Source: Cyclina sinensis (taxonomy: Eukaryota > Mollusca > Bivalvia > Venerida > Veneridae). Taken from it: a stretch of 64,000 nucleotides of DNA. The position numbers and the translations under genes were made by a program. Positions 48,727-64,000 of the stretch are shown piece after piece. Positions within the stretch are counted from its first letter, which is position 1; each line of letters opens with the position of its first letter. The notes below the pieces were generated by a model. The model was not told the origin of the DNA and did not search any database. It saw only the letters and a program-made list of their open reading frames with translations. The stretch covers positions 3,224,001 through 3,288,000 of the forward strand of contig JAAONU010000017.1 in the NCBI GenBank assembly GCA_012932295.1. Direction: 5' to 3'.

Positions 48727-49637
48727 ACCATGATCAATCTACACATATATGCAGTCAGGCCGCAATCAGTCTACACACATATATGCAGTCAGGCCAGTGA
48801 TCAGTCTACACATACAAGCAGTCAGGCCATGATCAGCCTACACATATATGTAGTCAGGCTATGATCAGTTTAAACATATATGCAGTCAGGCCATGATCAG
48901 TCTACACATATATGCAGTAAGGTCATGATCAGCCTACACATATATGCAGTCAGGCTACGATCAGTCTACACATATATGCAGTCAGGCCATGATCAGTCTA
49001 CAAATATATGCAGTAAGGTTATGATCTGCCTACAAATACATGTAGTGAGGCCACGATCAGTCTACACATATATGAAGTCAGGCCATGATCAGTCTAAACA
49101 TATATGCAGTCAGGCCATGATCAGTCTATACATATATGCAGTCAGGTCATGATCAGCCTACAAATACATGCAGTCAGGCCATGATCAGTCTACACATATA
49201 TGCAGTCAGGTCATGATCAGCCTACAGATACATGCAGTAAGGTCATGATCAGCCTACAAATACATGCAGTCAGGCCATGATCAGTCTACACATACATGCA
49301 GTCAGGCCATGATCAGTGTACACATACAAGCAGTCAGGCCATGATCAGCCTACACATATATGCAGTCAGGCTATTATCAGTTTAAACATATATGCAGTCA
49401 GGTTATTTTCAGTCTACACATATATGCAGTCAGGCCATTATCAGTCTACACATATATGCAGACAGGCCAAGATCAGTCTTCACATATATGCAGTCAAACC
49501 ATGATCAGTCTACACATATATGCAGTCAGGCCATGATCAGTCTACACATATATGCAGTCAGGCCATGATCAATCTACACACACATGCAGTCAGGCCATGA
49601 TCAGTCTTCACACATATATACAGTCAGGCCATGACCA
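48727..49637. repeat. 32-bp minisatellite in isoform B 3' UTR
   Basis: About 28 tandem units of 'gatcagtctacacatatatg' plus 'cagtcaggccat' with scattered substitutions. The array lies between the exon B stop and the preferred poly(A) signal, so it would be transcribed into the B 3' UTR if that signal is used. Confidence 0.93.
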
Positions 49638-49965
49638 ATGTTTCCAGTTAATGCTAATATAAATGGTTCATGGGTTTGTCCAAATTAAAAGATGGTCAAG
49701 TCCATTTTAGGAATTGAGTTGGGTAAAGGCTATGCCAGTATGTCATATTAACTTAAAAGTTTAACTGATTTTAAAATTCTAATCTTGTTAAGGAATTTCC
49801 ATCTATTTTGTCACGTTTTTATTTGAAGCACTTTCACTATACATCTTGATATGATTGACTCATATATGAATTTACCACTTGTTAATTTTGTTTTTAATTT
49901 GTTTTTTATGTTGCATGATTTCAAACCTAAGACTCAATTATTTGATGCTATGTTGACCAAAGTTT

Positions 49966-49975
49966 AATAAATAAA
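49966..49975 (+). terminator. Nav2: Candidate poly(A) signal of isoform B
   Basis: Two overlapping AATAAA hexamers follow 'ttgatgctatgttgaccaaa'. A T/G-rich stretch (ctttattcttggtg) follows within 20 bases, as expected of a cleavage region. Confidence 0.55.
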
Positions 49976-50499
49976 GCATGGACTTTATTCTTGGTGTAAT
50001 CATTTGGCTCATGACTGCTTCCAAAGAACTAGTGATTATGAAGTCAGTCATAGCATCTTATCACCTTATTTACAACTGTTTGTGAAGGACCAGTTCTCCA
50101 CAAACACTGACATATTGTAAACTCTTGGATAAATGATGTAATATAACAGAATGTATTCTCACATTGTGATGACCAGCTTATGAAGAAGTAAGTATTGTTC
50201 TGCATTTTTCAATCACAGTTGTTGAGTACTTTCACCAGACCAAGGTACAAAAACCAATACTGAGAATGGTCTAAAACACTCTTAATAAATTATTGCCTTT
50301 AAAATTGTGTATGTTATAATAACAGTTAAGCCTTTTAAAGATGAAATCCCAGTACTCGAGCTATACTCTTCTTGAGCCTATGATAACTGTTCACATACCT
50401 GCATGATCAGTGAATGGCTATAATACTTAACAAGTGTGCAGCCTGAAGTGATGCAGCATGTAACTTATGGTGAAGATACCAGCTTTAAATCAACCTCAT

Positions 50500-50632
50500 C
50501 ATATTTCTTTTACTTAATGCTTACCAAGGGTTCAAATATGACACTGCCGACCAAGACATCAGTCCACTAAGCTGCCTGCCCACCATGGGGTTTCCCATAA
50601 TATGGCCGTCTTTTGACGGGCATATAAAAAAC
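50500..50632. repeat. Dispersed repeat fragment, same tail as the 5.9-6.4 kb copy
   Basis: The tail 'ccatggggtttcccataata' followed by 'tggccgtcttttgacgggca' and 'tataaaaa' parallels the end of the 5890-6372 element. Upstream boundaries are uncertain. Confidence 0.55.
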
Positions 50633-51684
50633 ACAGCCATCTGAACATAGAAATTGACAAAAAGTCAGAATTGCTCCCTTTTGGCTCAATGATGTAAGAA
50701 CGAAAAGGTAAACATGGCCAAAAGGCTGAAGAACTATGACAAAATCAGTTTCATCATGTTTTCAAGTCCAGGTACAAGCCTTTAGATTTTGAATATCCAA
50801 TATAAATAGATTTCAAAATAAAGGACTACAATTCAAAATGACTGGACACTTCCCTTTATCAGTTAAGCAATAATGGGTCAAGTTGCTACACTCCAGAGTA
50901 AAAATAAAACTTTAGTGAGAATATTCAGCCATATATATGAAAACCATGCCTGTTAAGAATCATTACTTCTAAGTTGTACTTTAAATGGAATATAACATTT
51001 TCTTCACTCCTCCCTGAACAATCACACTTCGTCAAGATCTTAAGACCAAGCACTTGGAAAAATGCAAAATTAAGCCTATTAATTACAGACATAAGTAATT
51101 GGTAGACGAAAGTAAAGTTTTAACTTTAAAACACTTTCTGTGATCAGGAAACCTTGATATATTGGGCTGGTAGTACCTTTGTAAGATCCATAGGTAAGCG
51201 ATTCATATTAAGTGAAAACTAGTGACTAAACCAACTTCTTTAGTTTTTAATCTGTAACAGATTCTGTCAAGCACTTGTATCTGTTTATTCATCATTAACA
51301 ATTAACTATTAGGAGTTACAAAATATACAGGAAACAACTGATTGCCATAGAGAGATAGTGTCTGACACAATATGCCTTAAAGATCTTGTGGTGTTTAGTT
51401 TTCAGACATCACAGTTTTGGCAATAATTACTAAGTTCAGTACACTGTATAAAGAAGTAATCAGAATTACCAATATTTTGATGGAAAAAAAAAACCTGTGC
51501 TCTAATCAATGCAAAACAAGTTACAGTATCTCTTTCACTGATCAAATATCAGCTGATTTCCTTATGCAGAAAAAATAATGCATCTTTCAAAAAGTACAAC
51601 AAATTTTTTTCGAAGATTGCTATGTCACTTAAGGCAATAATTTTAAAGGAAAGCCATACAACAGACTACTTGAATGCTCACAAG

Positions 51685-51855
51685 AGAACCACAGGACCTG
51701 CTTCCCGACTCTTACACCTGATAATCCCAGAATACTTCCTGACTTGTCTAACCACAGGGCCTGCTTGTCTAACCACAGGGCCTGCTTCCCAACTCTTAAC
51801 ACCCCCCGACTTGTCTAACCACAGGGCTGCTTCCTGACTCTTACACCTGATAATC
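51685..51855. repeat. Short tandem repeat 'cttgtctaaccacagggcct'
   Basis: Four imperfect units carry 'accacagggcctgcttcc' and 'gactcttacacctgataatc', with one unit truncated. It is intergenic. Confidence 0.75.
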
Positions 51856-52679
51856 CTATGTCACTACTTTAAACTATGTTATATAATATTTACAGCAATT
51901 TTTTCTCGTATATGTGGTTATACTGCATACTGAGGCTTACAGCCCATACTAACATATTATATATTCCATTAGTCAGGAGATCATATGCTGTAAATAAAGC
52001 CTGACTTACAGACTCTGAATTGAGAACTGTTTCTGTGTAACTTGGACCATTACTGAATTACTGTCAGTAAGAGTAATCTTCAACCCTTGATTATGATATG
52101 ACTCAAAAATATGCCAAAGTTAAAGTGACTTGCCAATGAAATATAACAGGCTGAAAGTAGTTCCATCATATTTCTGTATTATAGTGGACTTTGGAGGAAA
52201 TTTTCGGAAGGAATTTGTAATGACAGAGTGACAGAACGTTAAATTGTCTTTTCAAAGCAAGCGTGTTTAAGTTTAATCACAAATGTCTGTAAAAAGTCTC
52301 TCTTTCATGGATATGTGAACATATTAACTTTAATATCATTTAAAGTAAAGATAATAAACACAGATATAAGGACAACATGCAACAATTTCAAACAAAATAA
52401 ATTCAATACAGATGTTTACTGGAAAAAAGACTATCCCCTTTAACTTAGTTCTTAAAATGCTGTAAATTACAAAACAAAATAAATAATTAGGAAGGTTTTC
52501 CAAAAAAAATAAGCTTCCATATAACTTCTCTAAAGTACTTTAAAATGCCGTAAATACAATGATGCTCTAAAATGCATGAACATATAAAAAAAATACTACA
52601 GGCTGTTTTTATCCGTATCACTTCCCTAATTTTCTTTTTATTCAATATCATATATAAAACAAGAAATGTTTGTAAAACA

Positions 52680-53110
52680 TACATGCCCCCCAGCAGCACC
52701 TAATTGCTTGTGGTTGGGCCAAAGCGTTCTCTAGTTATTGATCAGAAACCGTTTTTAGGATCAAGGTCCCTGTGGCCTTGACCTTTGACCTAATGACCTC
52801 AAAATCAATAGGGGTCATCTACTGGTGATGACCAACCAGCATATTAAGTTTGGTGAACCTAGGTCAAAGCATTCCCTAGTTATTGATTGTAAATCGTTTT
52901 TAAGATGAAGGTCCCGTCAGCTTGACCTTTGACCTAATGACCTCAAAATCAATAGGGGTCATTTACTGGTGATGACCAACCAGCATACCAAGTTTGGTGA
53001 ACCTAGGTCAAAGCGTTCTCTAGTTATTGATCGGAAACGAAGTGTCTACCGACGGACCGACCGACATTTGCAAAACTATATGCCCCCTCATCTTCGATGG
53101 GGGCATAAAC
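52680..53110. repeat. Dispersed repeat with two direct internal units
   Basis: Two units of about 155 bp share 'gcgttctctagttattgatc', 'cttgacctttgacctaatga', 'cctcaaaatcaataggggtc' and 'gatgaccaaccagcata'. The element ends in 'gacggaccgaccgacatttg' and 'atgccccctc' with a GC hairpin before 'gggggcata'. This fits a class of short repeats frequent in bivalve genomes (general knowledge). Confidence 0.7.
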
Positions 53111-53962
53111 ATGGCTAAAATCTAATACAGAGATAAAATGTACTGACCTAAAATACCTGATAAAACAAGTTTGCCCCTATGAAAAAAGTTGCTCTAAGCT
53201 CACTAGAGAAAAGAAATGTGATTTCTTGCTCAACTAGGCATGTCGGAATAAAATTTCAGTCTGTCAAGCAAATTGTGGTCTGGAATGATTCAGTTTCCTG
53301 GATTGATTTCTAGATGAAATAAGACTTTAACAATATTGTTTATAATCTACTTTTATACATAACTTTTAGGTATAAATTTTAGAATATATCATTACAAACG
53401 ACGTTCTAACCAACAGATAACATTTTTATAAACTGATTGAAACATATGAAACAAAACTCTTTCTGTTCTTTCAAGAAAATTAAACAATAGTCTCAAACTT
53501 TAAAGAAATTACATATCAATATTTAAGCAATATATTCAAAATGATACTTCAACAGTTTTGTGTATAAATATAATCAAAATTATAACTGTTGTATCTTTCT
53601 CTTTTTTCCAGAATCAGAAGTCCTAAGTTACCAGGGTAACCCCTTCATGTGTTTTAATGAGTTATGATGTTCTTTAAAACAACAGTCTATGTTCAAAGTA
53701 TCTGCACATTTTCAAATACATTGTATAAGGATGCAGTCACTTAAATCTGCAACTTGCATACTCAACCCCCTTACCATTTAAACTCACAGAATAAGCATTG
53801 TTTACTACCATTCCTTTGGTAAAAGCACAAACCAAATCAAAGTAACTTTACTATCCACCTGGCCGAAGCCTTTAGCGCAGATTTGTGTAATTCCTTTACA
53901 TTTTTCTGGGTTTAGGAATAATCAAAGTATAAATTACAAAACACTGAATCTTTAACTAACTG

Positions 53963-57791
<3,829 letters not shown>

Positions 57792-57805
57792 TTTGTTTAT
57801 GTTTA

Positions 57806-57815
57806 CGCACGTGAG
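57806..57815 (-). promoter_or_regulatory. E-box (CACGTG) just upstream of the AK6 start
   Basis: A palindromic CACGTG occupies 57808-57813, about 17 bases before the AK6 ATG. It could lie in the promoter or 5' UTR. E-boxes are common at ribosome-biogenesis genes, but this single site may be chance. Confidence 0.3.
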
Positions 57816-59504
57816 ACTTAACTACAGATAACATGTGAAACTAACAGCACGGAATTCAAAAAGCAAAAAGGACTTATTTAACACTCATGCATTTGATCCA
57901 TGCATGTCCCAAATTGCTTTTATTAAACCCAAAAGGTTCTGGAATAAAAACTTGAATCCAGTTATGTACACTGGTTTTTTTAAGTCTTTTAAATTCTGTT
58001 CGCAGTACTTGCTGATCATTTGTTTTGTTATTTGTATTTCTTTCTTCCTCGATTTTTGTTACAAGTATAAATAAATGATAGACATTAGTTAAATTATCCC
58101 AAAGGCGTAAACGACCACAGATAAGAAACTGTTGCATGAGCCAGTGGAACTCACAGATTTTTTTCCAAGCGTCAGATCAATATTTTCCTGAAATAGGAAA
58201 TAACTAAATGAAAATTTTGAGTGGAAATTGATACGTTGATTATTAAATTAATATTCATTTTATAAAATAACTATTTTTGTATCTTAGGAAAACAGATTTT
58301 ATAGAAATTTTGAAACAACGTTAATCATGATGGAATCATTATGACAAACTTTCTTTCCGAAATAGGGACTTTCCTTCTTTATATATTTTTTTTCAATTCT
58401 GGTCCGATTTTGACAACTAATTCATAGCAATATTCCTGCTCATTTACATGACTGAATCCTTTTTTTTCTTTTCTTTTTAAAGTCTTAATTTTTAGATATT
58501 TGAGATAAAGTGCAAATGAGGCTTTGTTGAGTTCTTATCTAGAAAGCATCCAGTCTTTGATCGAGATCACATACATTGCTACATTTCGAGTGATTTTTGT
58601 TAATGTTAAGGGTCACAAAGGGATTTTAAATGATTGTTTAAAGCTTTTAAGCTTGTGAAAAATTATGAGAAAAATGCAGTCACTAAATCACAAACAAGTT
58701 ATAGAAACTTAAAAGAACCATACATTTGATAAAAATACTGAGGTGCTGATAGTGAACATCAGTCCACGCAATGTGTTAAACTCTTAAATTTGACTATATT
58801 AAAGAACCAGAAAAAAATCTCTTCCAATTTTATTAAAAAAATTCGTTGCATTTATATTCCCAGCTGAATAATACAAATCACTGGAATAAAGCTGCTAAGT
58901 ATTATTGACCTTTTACTATAAATACTGAGCTGTGCCAAGCAGAAATAGCTCTTATAATAAATGAAAACGTTTTGAGAGAAATGATGTCAAAACATGTACT
59001 GCCATTGTGTCAATCATTTAAAATACATTACTCAAAATTAAAATTATCAGTGTTTTAGTGTAGTAAGACCTGCAATTTCTGCTAATTATCAAATTCATTG
59101 AATCAAACTAGACGGGAATTAATGAACAAATATATTTACTCTGATTTATTTGACAATAACAATGGAAATAAAGAAGTATAAATTTGACAGAAATAAAGAA
59201 AAATACCATAACCCCTCCCCTAGGGGAAGTTTTCTATTAAAGACATAAAAAATACGCCCTTTATTCACATAAATAATCATAAAATATAAATCATTAAAAA
59301 TTTAATATGCTGTTATTGCTTCTGTTGTGCCAATGTTATCCATATTCACTATACTCACATTATACATCAGTATATATATAATAAAATAGGGAGAGGCAAC
59401 AAAATGCAAAAGAAGTTGCTTACCTATTTTTCTCCTTTCATTTTCATTTACTCATAAAAAGCTGTAAAATAATGGCAATTTTTTGTCTAAACAAGAACTG
59501 TCAC

Positions 59505-60190
59505 TGTAAGATGACAATGCCCCCGAAAGTGGTGTTTTGACCTTTGATCTGAGAACGAGTCATTCAGGGGTCAAGGTCATATAAATATAGGTCAGTGGGA
59601 AGGTCTTATCCAAAGGGGGTTGTGTCCAAGTATGAAGTAAATCCACTTACTAATAAGGAAGTTATGGGCAATGTGAAAATTTCTAGACAACTGGATCTTC
59701 AAGGTGAAGGTCATTCAGGGGTCAAGGTCAAATAGATACAGGACAGTGCGATGGTCTTGTCCAAAGTGGTGTTGTGTTTAAGTATGACGTATATCCACTT
59801 ACCAATTTGGAAATTATGGCCAAATAATAGTTTCTGGACGATTAGTTATTCAGGGGTCAAGGTCAAATAATTACAGGTCAACGGGAAGGTCTTGTCCAAA
59901 TGGGTGTTGAGTCCAAGTATGAAACAAATCCACTTACTAATAAAGAAGTTATTGCCACTGTTAAAGTTTTTGGACAATTGGATCTTCAAGGTGAAGGTCA
60001 ATCAGGGGTCAAGGTCAAATAATTATAGGTCAGTGTAAAGGTTTTGTCCAAAGGGGTGTTGTGTCCAAGTATGAAGTAAATCCTCTTACTAATAAGAAAG
60101 TTATTGCCAATGTTAAATTTTTCGGACGGACTGACAGACTTACGGACTGACGGTTCAAAAACAATATGCCTCCCTTCGGGCGCATAAAAA
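59505..60190. repeat. Dispersed repeat of four units of about 145 bp
   Basis: Units recur near 59563, 59711, 59847 and 60000, each with 'attcaggggtcaaggtca', 'ggaaggtcttgtccaaa', 'gtccaagtatgaa' and 'aaatccacttactaataa'. The array ends 'cggacggactgacagactta' and then 'aatatgcctcccttcgggcg' before 'cataaaaa'. Confidence 0.8.
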
Positions 60191-60676
60191 GTGGTTTTTG
60201 AAAGTAACAAAGGGCCATAACTCAATTATGCATGGGGGATTTCGATGGCATTCAACATGCATCATGTTCTCATCAATATACACATTAATTCCAAGTCTTA
60301 TTAAAATCTATCAGACCAGTTCTAAGATATGGTTTCGGACAGAAAATTTCCTATGCACAACTTCTTTTTAAAAATAACAAAGCCCGTAACTCTACAACGC
60401 ACAGGTTGATCATCCATATGTACATTCATGCCAAGTTTCATTAAAATCTTATTACTCAGTTCCAAGGATTGATCCAGATCTATGGATTCAGATGGAAATT
60501 TTTTTTTTAAATGTCTATTTTTTAAGTAACAAATGGCCATAACTCAAAAACACACAAGATCTATGGATTCAGATGGAAATTTTTTTTTAAAAATGTCTAT
60601 TTTTTAAGTAACAAATGGCCATAACTCAAAAACGCACAGGTTGATTTTGATGGTATTTCACATGCATCATGCCCTC

Positions 60677-60739
<63 letters not shown>

Positions 60740-60850
60740 TATCAAGTTTCATTATAATCTAACTAATCAGTTGTAAGATACGGATTAGGGCAGACAATGC
60801 CATATCAATATCCCCCTTCCAATTTTATCGGCAGGGGATAAAAATGTTGT
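60191..60850. repeat. Dispersed repeat, 'gtaacaaagggccataactc' family
   Basis: Units with 'taacaaa.ggccataactc' and 'catgccaagtttcattaaaa' recur at about 60203, 60374, 60528 and 60610. Two adjacent units share an almost identical stretch 'agatctatggattcagatgg'. The AT microsatellite lies inside it. The end reads 'atatcaatatcccccttcca', then 'ggggataaaaa'. Confidence 0.7.
60680..60735. repeat. (AT)n microsatellite, about 28 dinucleotides
   Basis: Uninterrupted alternating AT between 'ctcatgt' and 'tcatatcaag'. It is probably length-polymorphic. Confidence 0.97.
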
Positions 60851-62008
60851 TTAATTTCTAAAATAAAAATGCTTAATGATTTGTTTAATTTATAGCTGAT
60901 CAAATCCTGTCATGGAATGTCTTCAGTTGCAGGCAATCAATTGAAAAACATAATAAATTTACTTTAAGGGGCATTTGTCAATTATATGTCATTTGTTAGA
61001 GTGTCGACATAAGTTCCCTTACAGCTTGTACAGGATGACCACACACACCCAAGTCAAAGAAAACAAATAAATAAAATATTACATCCCTTGACAATGCCAT
61101 TATAATATGGTTTCATTTTCCTTACATTATTTGGGGGTGAGGGACGGCTGTGGGTTTGGGGTTACATTATAAGATCAATGGATAGGAATTTCAAAACAAG
61201 GGAAATGAACAGTGCTCATGTTATAAGAGTTACTGCCACAAATAGACATTTTGTGTCATCCCATCTCTCCTGAGTCTTGCAATAAGAGGGTTTTTTTTCT
61301 ATCAAGTCTCCATCCAGTCTAATCCTTCCATAGGTCAGTTACAGATACCTATGTTTAACTTTCCTAAATCCCAAAATAACAACTAAGGATAGCTTTAACA
61401 TATTTATTCCTAGTAAATATACATATGAGCATTATCCTTCACAAAGTTACAGTGCTAAAATAAAGCAAAACAAGTATATTTTAAATGTTTCTGAAACAAC
61501 AAAACAGATTAATTTTGTGACAAAATCTATCTTTTTCATTAATTGCAACGGTTCTCCAAGGCTCAATTCTGGAATGTGTCAAACATAGTGTAAAGGGATA
61601 ATGTATTTATAACTAGATATGAGTCCATAGGACACAGATGCCCCCACTCAACCTAGCTACTCATATAGCTAGCAATATGGCCACGAGATAGTCACACACG
61701 CTGAATCATTAATAAGATTGGTTTAACAAAATGACAACTATAAGAAACCTGCTGTGGTGTGAAGACTCAAAATACTGTCTCCAACACTGTGACCAATGGA
61801 TGAATATTATCCTTCACAATTCTGTATGCATAGTTGGTCATTCTTGGAGTTTGCAGATGGTAAACTGGTGTTATATGTTCTGTAAGTCAGGCTGTCCATT
61901 GTCATCTAAATAGCAAACAATTTTAAGCAATTGTTGGAACAAACTTTCACCATTTCCATACTTAAATGTTGAATTCTGCTTAAGCTGGTGCTAACTGGTG
62001 TGGACAGT

Positions 62009-62649
62009 CACTTGCATTTTCCATTACTGTCCATGAACATGCTCAATCAAATTGAGTCTGCAAATTGACCATTGGAACAGTGTTAAACTCACTAAGAAGA
62101 AGAAAAAAAAATTAAGGTATTTAACTGTAAGGCAACAATGCTGTAATCTGAGAAGTAAGTTGACAGGCAGGATAATCTGGGTTGAAGAATATTATTCTGT
62201 ATGTAGACAAGGTCAAGTGTAGAACCACCTCTGTGAGTTGGGAGCTGCACACACTGGGAATAGTTATTCAATTTCTGTGACAGTCTTGTATAATTTGTAG
62301 AATTAAAAGCTAAGTTGAAATCTCCAAGCAGTACATCTGGAGAAGTTCGGTCTGCAATATGTGTTAGATCATTAATAAAGTCTGTTATGTTCGAGAATGG
62401 AGATCTATTGAGAAGACAGAATGACCTTGGACAGAGCTCTGATGAGATGGTAACTGACACTAAAAGTCTTGTTCCATATGAGGTTGATGTGAAACACTGG
62501 AAGTTGTCACTGGCATCTTGTCTCATGTGTAGAACAACAAATCATGGCAGTTGTCTTCCCGTGACATAGGCAAACATGTCAAGCTCCACCCAACATGCTG
62601 ATGGTACTGTACTTGATTCTCATAGACATTTGCTTCAGTCAGACACAGT
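62009..62649 (-). mobile_element. Retroelement endonuclease fragment, copy 1
   Basis: The minus-strand open frame 62526-62092 (144 codons) carries PDVLLGDFNLAF, GGSTLDLVYI and a C-terminal YFSDYSIVALQL. These resemble the catalytic Asp/Asn (GDFN), the STLD and the SDH-type motifs of the endonuclease (EEP) domain found in LINE-type retroelements and in Helentrons. The third motif has Tyr in place of His. Upstream the frame is broken by a stop just before the first Met, so this is a decayed fragment without reverse transcriptase in the window. The element has an apparently identical second copy at 63360-64000. Confidence 0.65.
62092..62526 (-). pseudogene. EEP endonuclease-like pseudogene, copy 1
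   Basis: The 144-residue frame covers the C-terminal half of an endonuclease domain: GDFN near residue 68-71, TLDLVY near residue 102-107 and SDY near residue 126-128. The N-terminal half, with its catalytic Asn/Glu, is not in frame. An in-frame TGA lies six codons before the first Met. It is most likely a dead retroelement piece. Confidence 0.6.
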
Positions 62650-62679
62650 ATGTCAACCCTGCTCAGAACTGGGTGATTC

Positions 62680-63200
62680 TAGCTCCAACGCTTTTGCAGT
62701 TACAGGTGACACAAGTTGAAAATTGCAAATTTTGAGTATGTAAGAGGCCATAACAATTCCGAATAAATCTATACAGGAAACCCCAGGTGCACAAATTTAC
62801 ATGCTGATCAACATTCCTGTAAAGTTTCTTGACTGTAGGTGCAGCGCTTTTGCAGGTACAGGCAACACAAGTTGAAAATTGCAAATTTTGAGTATGTAAG
62901 GGGCCATTACTCTAACAATATTGAATAAATCTATACGGGAAACCCCAGGTGCCCCACCTTACATGCTGATCAACATTCCTGTAAATTTCTTGACTGTAGG
63001 TGCAGCGCTTTTGCAGGTACAGGCGACACAAGTTGAAAACTACTATTTTTGACTAATTAAGGGGCCATAACTGTAACCCTAGGTGCATAACTTCACACAG
63101 CTCCAATGCTTTTGAAGCTACAGGTGACACGACTTTTTGGGACAGACGGACAGACAAGGGCAAATCTAAATGCCCCCCCACCCCAGAGTGGGAGCATAAA
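62680..63200. repeat. Dispersed repeat between the two duplicated copies
   Basis: Three units of about 159 bp, plus a partial fourth, carry 'cgcttttgcaggtacaggc', 'gacacaagttgaaaa' and 'ggggccataac'. They are followed by 'gggacagacggacagacaag' and an 'atgccccccc' tail ending in 'gggagcataaaaa'. The general plan is the same as the other tailed repeats in the window. Confidence 0.75.
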
Positions 63201-63359
63201 AAAAAACTAATGAAGCCCTGCTATCAATGGAAACACTAATAAAGCATAATTATATTAGTAATTTTTTTTTTTTCAAACACCTTATCACATCGAAAGTTCT
63301 ATACCTGAAAAGTATTGGAAAAAAAGATTTTTTGTCAGTTGAAAAATTATAAAAGAAAA

Positions 63360-64000
63360 CACTTGCATTTTCCATTACTGTCCATGAACATGCTCAATCA
63401 AATTGAGTCTGCAAATTGACCATTGGAACAGTGTTAAACTCACTAAGAAGAAGAAAAAAAAATTAAGGTATTTAACTGTAAGGCAACAATGCTGTAATCT
63501 GAGAAGTAAGTTGACAGGCAGGATAATCTGGGTTGAAGAATATTATTCTGTATGTAGACAAGGTCAAGTGTAGAACCACCTCTGTGAGTTGGGAGCTGCA
63601 CACACTGGGAATAGTTATTCAATTTCTGTGACAGTCTTGTATAATTTGTAGAATTAAAAGCTAAGTTGAAATCTCCAAGCAGTACATCTGGAGAAGTTCG
63701 GTCTGCAATATGTGTTAGATCATTAATAAAGTCTGTTATGTTCGAGAATGGAGATCTATTGAGAAGACAGAATGACCTTGGACAGAGCTCTGATGAGATG
63801 GTAACTGACACTAAAAGTCTTGTTCCATATGAGGTTGATGTGAAACACTGGAAGTTGTCACTGGCATCTTGTCTCATGTGTAGAACAACAAATCATGGCA
63901 GTTGTCTTCCCGTGACATAGGCAAACATGTCAAGCTCCACCCAACATGCTGATGGTACTGTACTTGATTCTCATAGACATTTGCTTCAGTCAGACACAGT
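63360..64000 (-). mobile_element. Retroelement endonuclease fragment, copy 2 (runs off window)
   Basis: The 641 bases equal positions 62009-62649 at a constant offset of 1,351, with no difference seen on inspection, including the poly-A run and the flanking non-coding sequence. The duplicated unit therefore extends to the window edge and beyond the reading frame itself. Confidence 0.75.
63443..63877 (-). pseudogene. EEP endonuclease-like pseudogene, copy 2
   Basis: The 144-residue translation is identical to that of copy 1, with the same stop upstream. Sharing the same defect means the duplication happened after, and not before, the fragment decayed. Confidence 0.6.

Larger units (their letters stand above)
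46109..49990 (+). other. Nav2: 3' UTR of isoform B (inferred)
   Basis: About 3.9 kb of AT-rich sequence after the exon B stop, interrupted by a 32-bp minisatellite (48727-49637). AATAAA also occurs at 47266 and 48256. The one at 49966 is preferred because its context matches that after exon A, and T/G-rich sequence follows it. No coding signal is present. Confidence 0.55.
49991..53962. other. Intergenic region between Nav2 and AK6
   Basis: About 4 kb between two convergent genes. It includes a dispersed-repeat tail (50500-50632), a short C-rich tandem repeat (51685-51855), a 'caaggtc/gacctaatgacctc' repeat (52680-53110) and presumably the AK6 3' UTR. A minus-strand AATAAA (plus TTTATT at 52637-52642) is one possible AK6 poly(A) signal, unconfirmed. 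Confidence 0.55.
57792..62008. other. Intergenic region upstream of AK6
   Basis: No host gene is recognisable. Positions 57,840-59,500 are AT-rich without clear structure. From 59,505 there are dispersed repeat arrays and an AT microsatellite (listed separately). Positions 60,860-62,008 show nothing I can name. Confidence 0.55.

Noticed and set aside
48880..49504. Two open frames with repeated HICSQ/YMQSGHDQ-like units
   Set aside because: Translations of the 32-bp minisatellite in the isoform B 3' UTR.

Overview
The window is animal nuclear DNA: AT-rich, with GT-AG introns, many dispersed repeats and several minisatellites. The genes and the repeat style (dispersed units ending in a short GC-rich tail and a stretch reading 'gggcataaa') suggest a lophotrochozoan, most likely a bivalve mollusc. 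That placement is inference and was not checked against a database.

Positions 11 to about 49,990 (+ strand) hold the 3' three quarters of a four-domain voltage-gated sodium channel alpha-subunit gene. The window opens inside the domain I S5 exon. The 5' exons, covering the N-terminus and domain I S1-S4, lie upstream. The chosen exons join with consistent phase and give about 1,760 residues in the window. The four selectivity-filter residues read D, E, E, A, because domain III has Glu where NaV1 channels have Lys. This is the signature of the invertebrate NaV2 (DSC1/BSC1) class, not NaV1. The domain I-II linker is spread over many small, mostly phase-0 exons, including probable microexons. The domain III-IV linker has an MFLT inactivation motif.

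The most striking feature is a tandem duplication of the last coding exon. Exon A (35380-36617) and exon B (44817-46108) each encode domain IV S4, S5, the pore loop, S6 and the whole C-terminus with its own stop codon. Both have phase-1 acceptors matching the single upstream donor at 32441. Each is followed by a 3-4 kb 3' UTR, and the two UTRs end in recognisably similar sequence around an AATAAA. The gene can therefore make two channels differing in the whole last voltage-sensor/pore segment and cytoplasmic tail, through alternative last exons. The S3-S4 loop, the pore turret and the distal tail have diverged, while S4-S5 and S6 are nearly unchanged.

Positions 57,791 down to 53,963 (- strand) hold a complete four-exon adenylate kinase 6 gene (AK6/hCINAP, 175 residues), convergent with the channel gene. 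Its first intron contains a satellite-like inverted repeat and a MITE-like element. From 57,800 to the end there is no host gene that I can recognise. This part holds dispersed repeats, an AT microsatellite and two apparently identical copies, 1,351 bp apart, of a broken retroelement endonuclease fragment. The second copy runs off the window.
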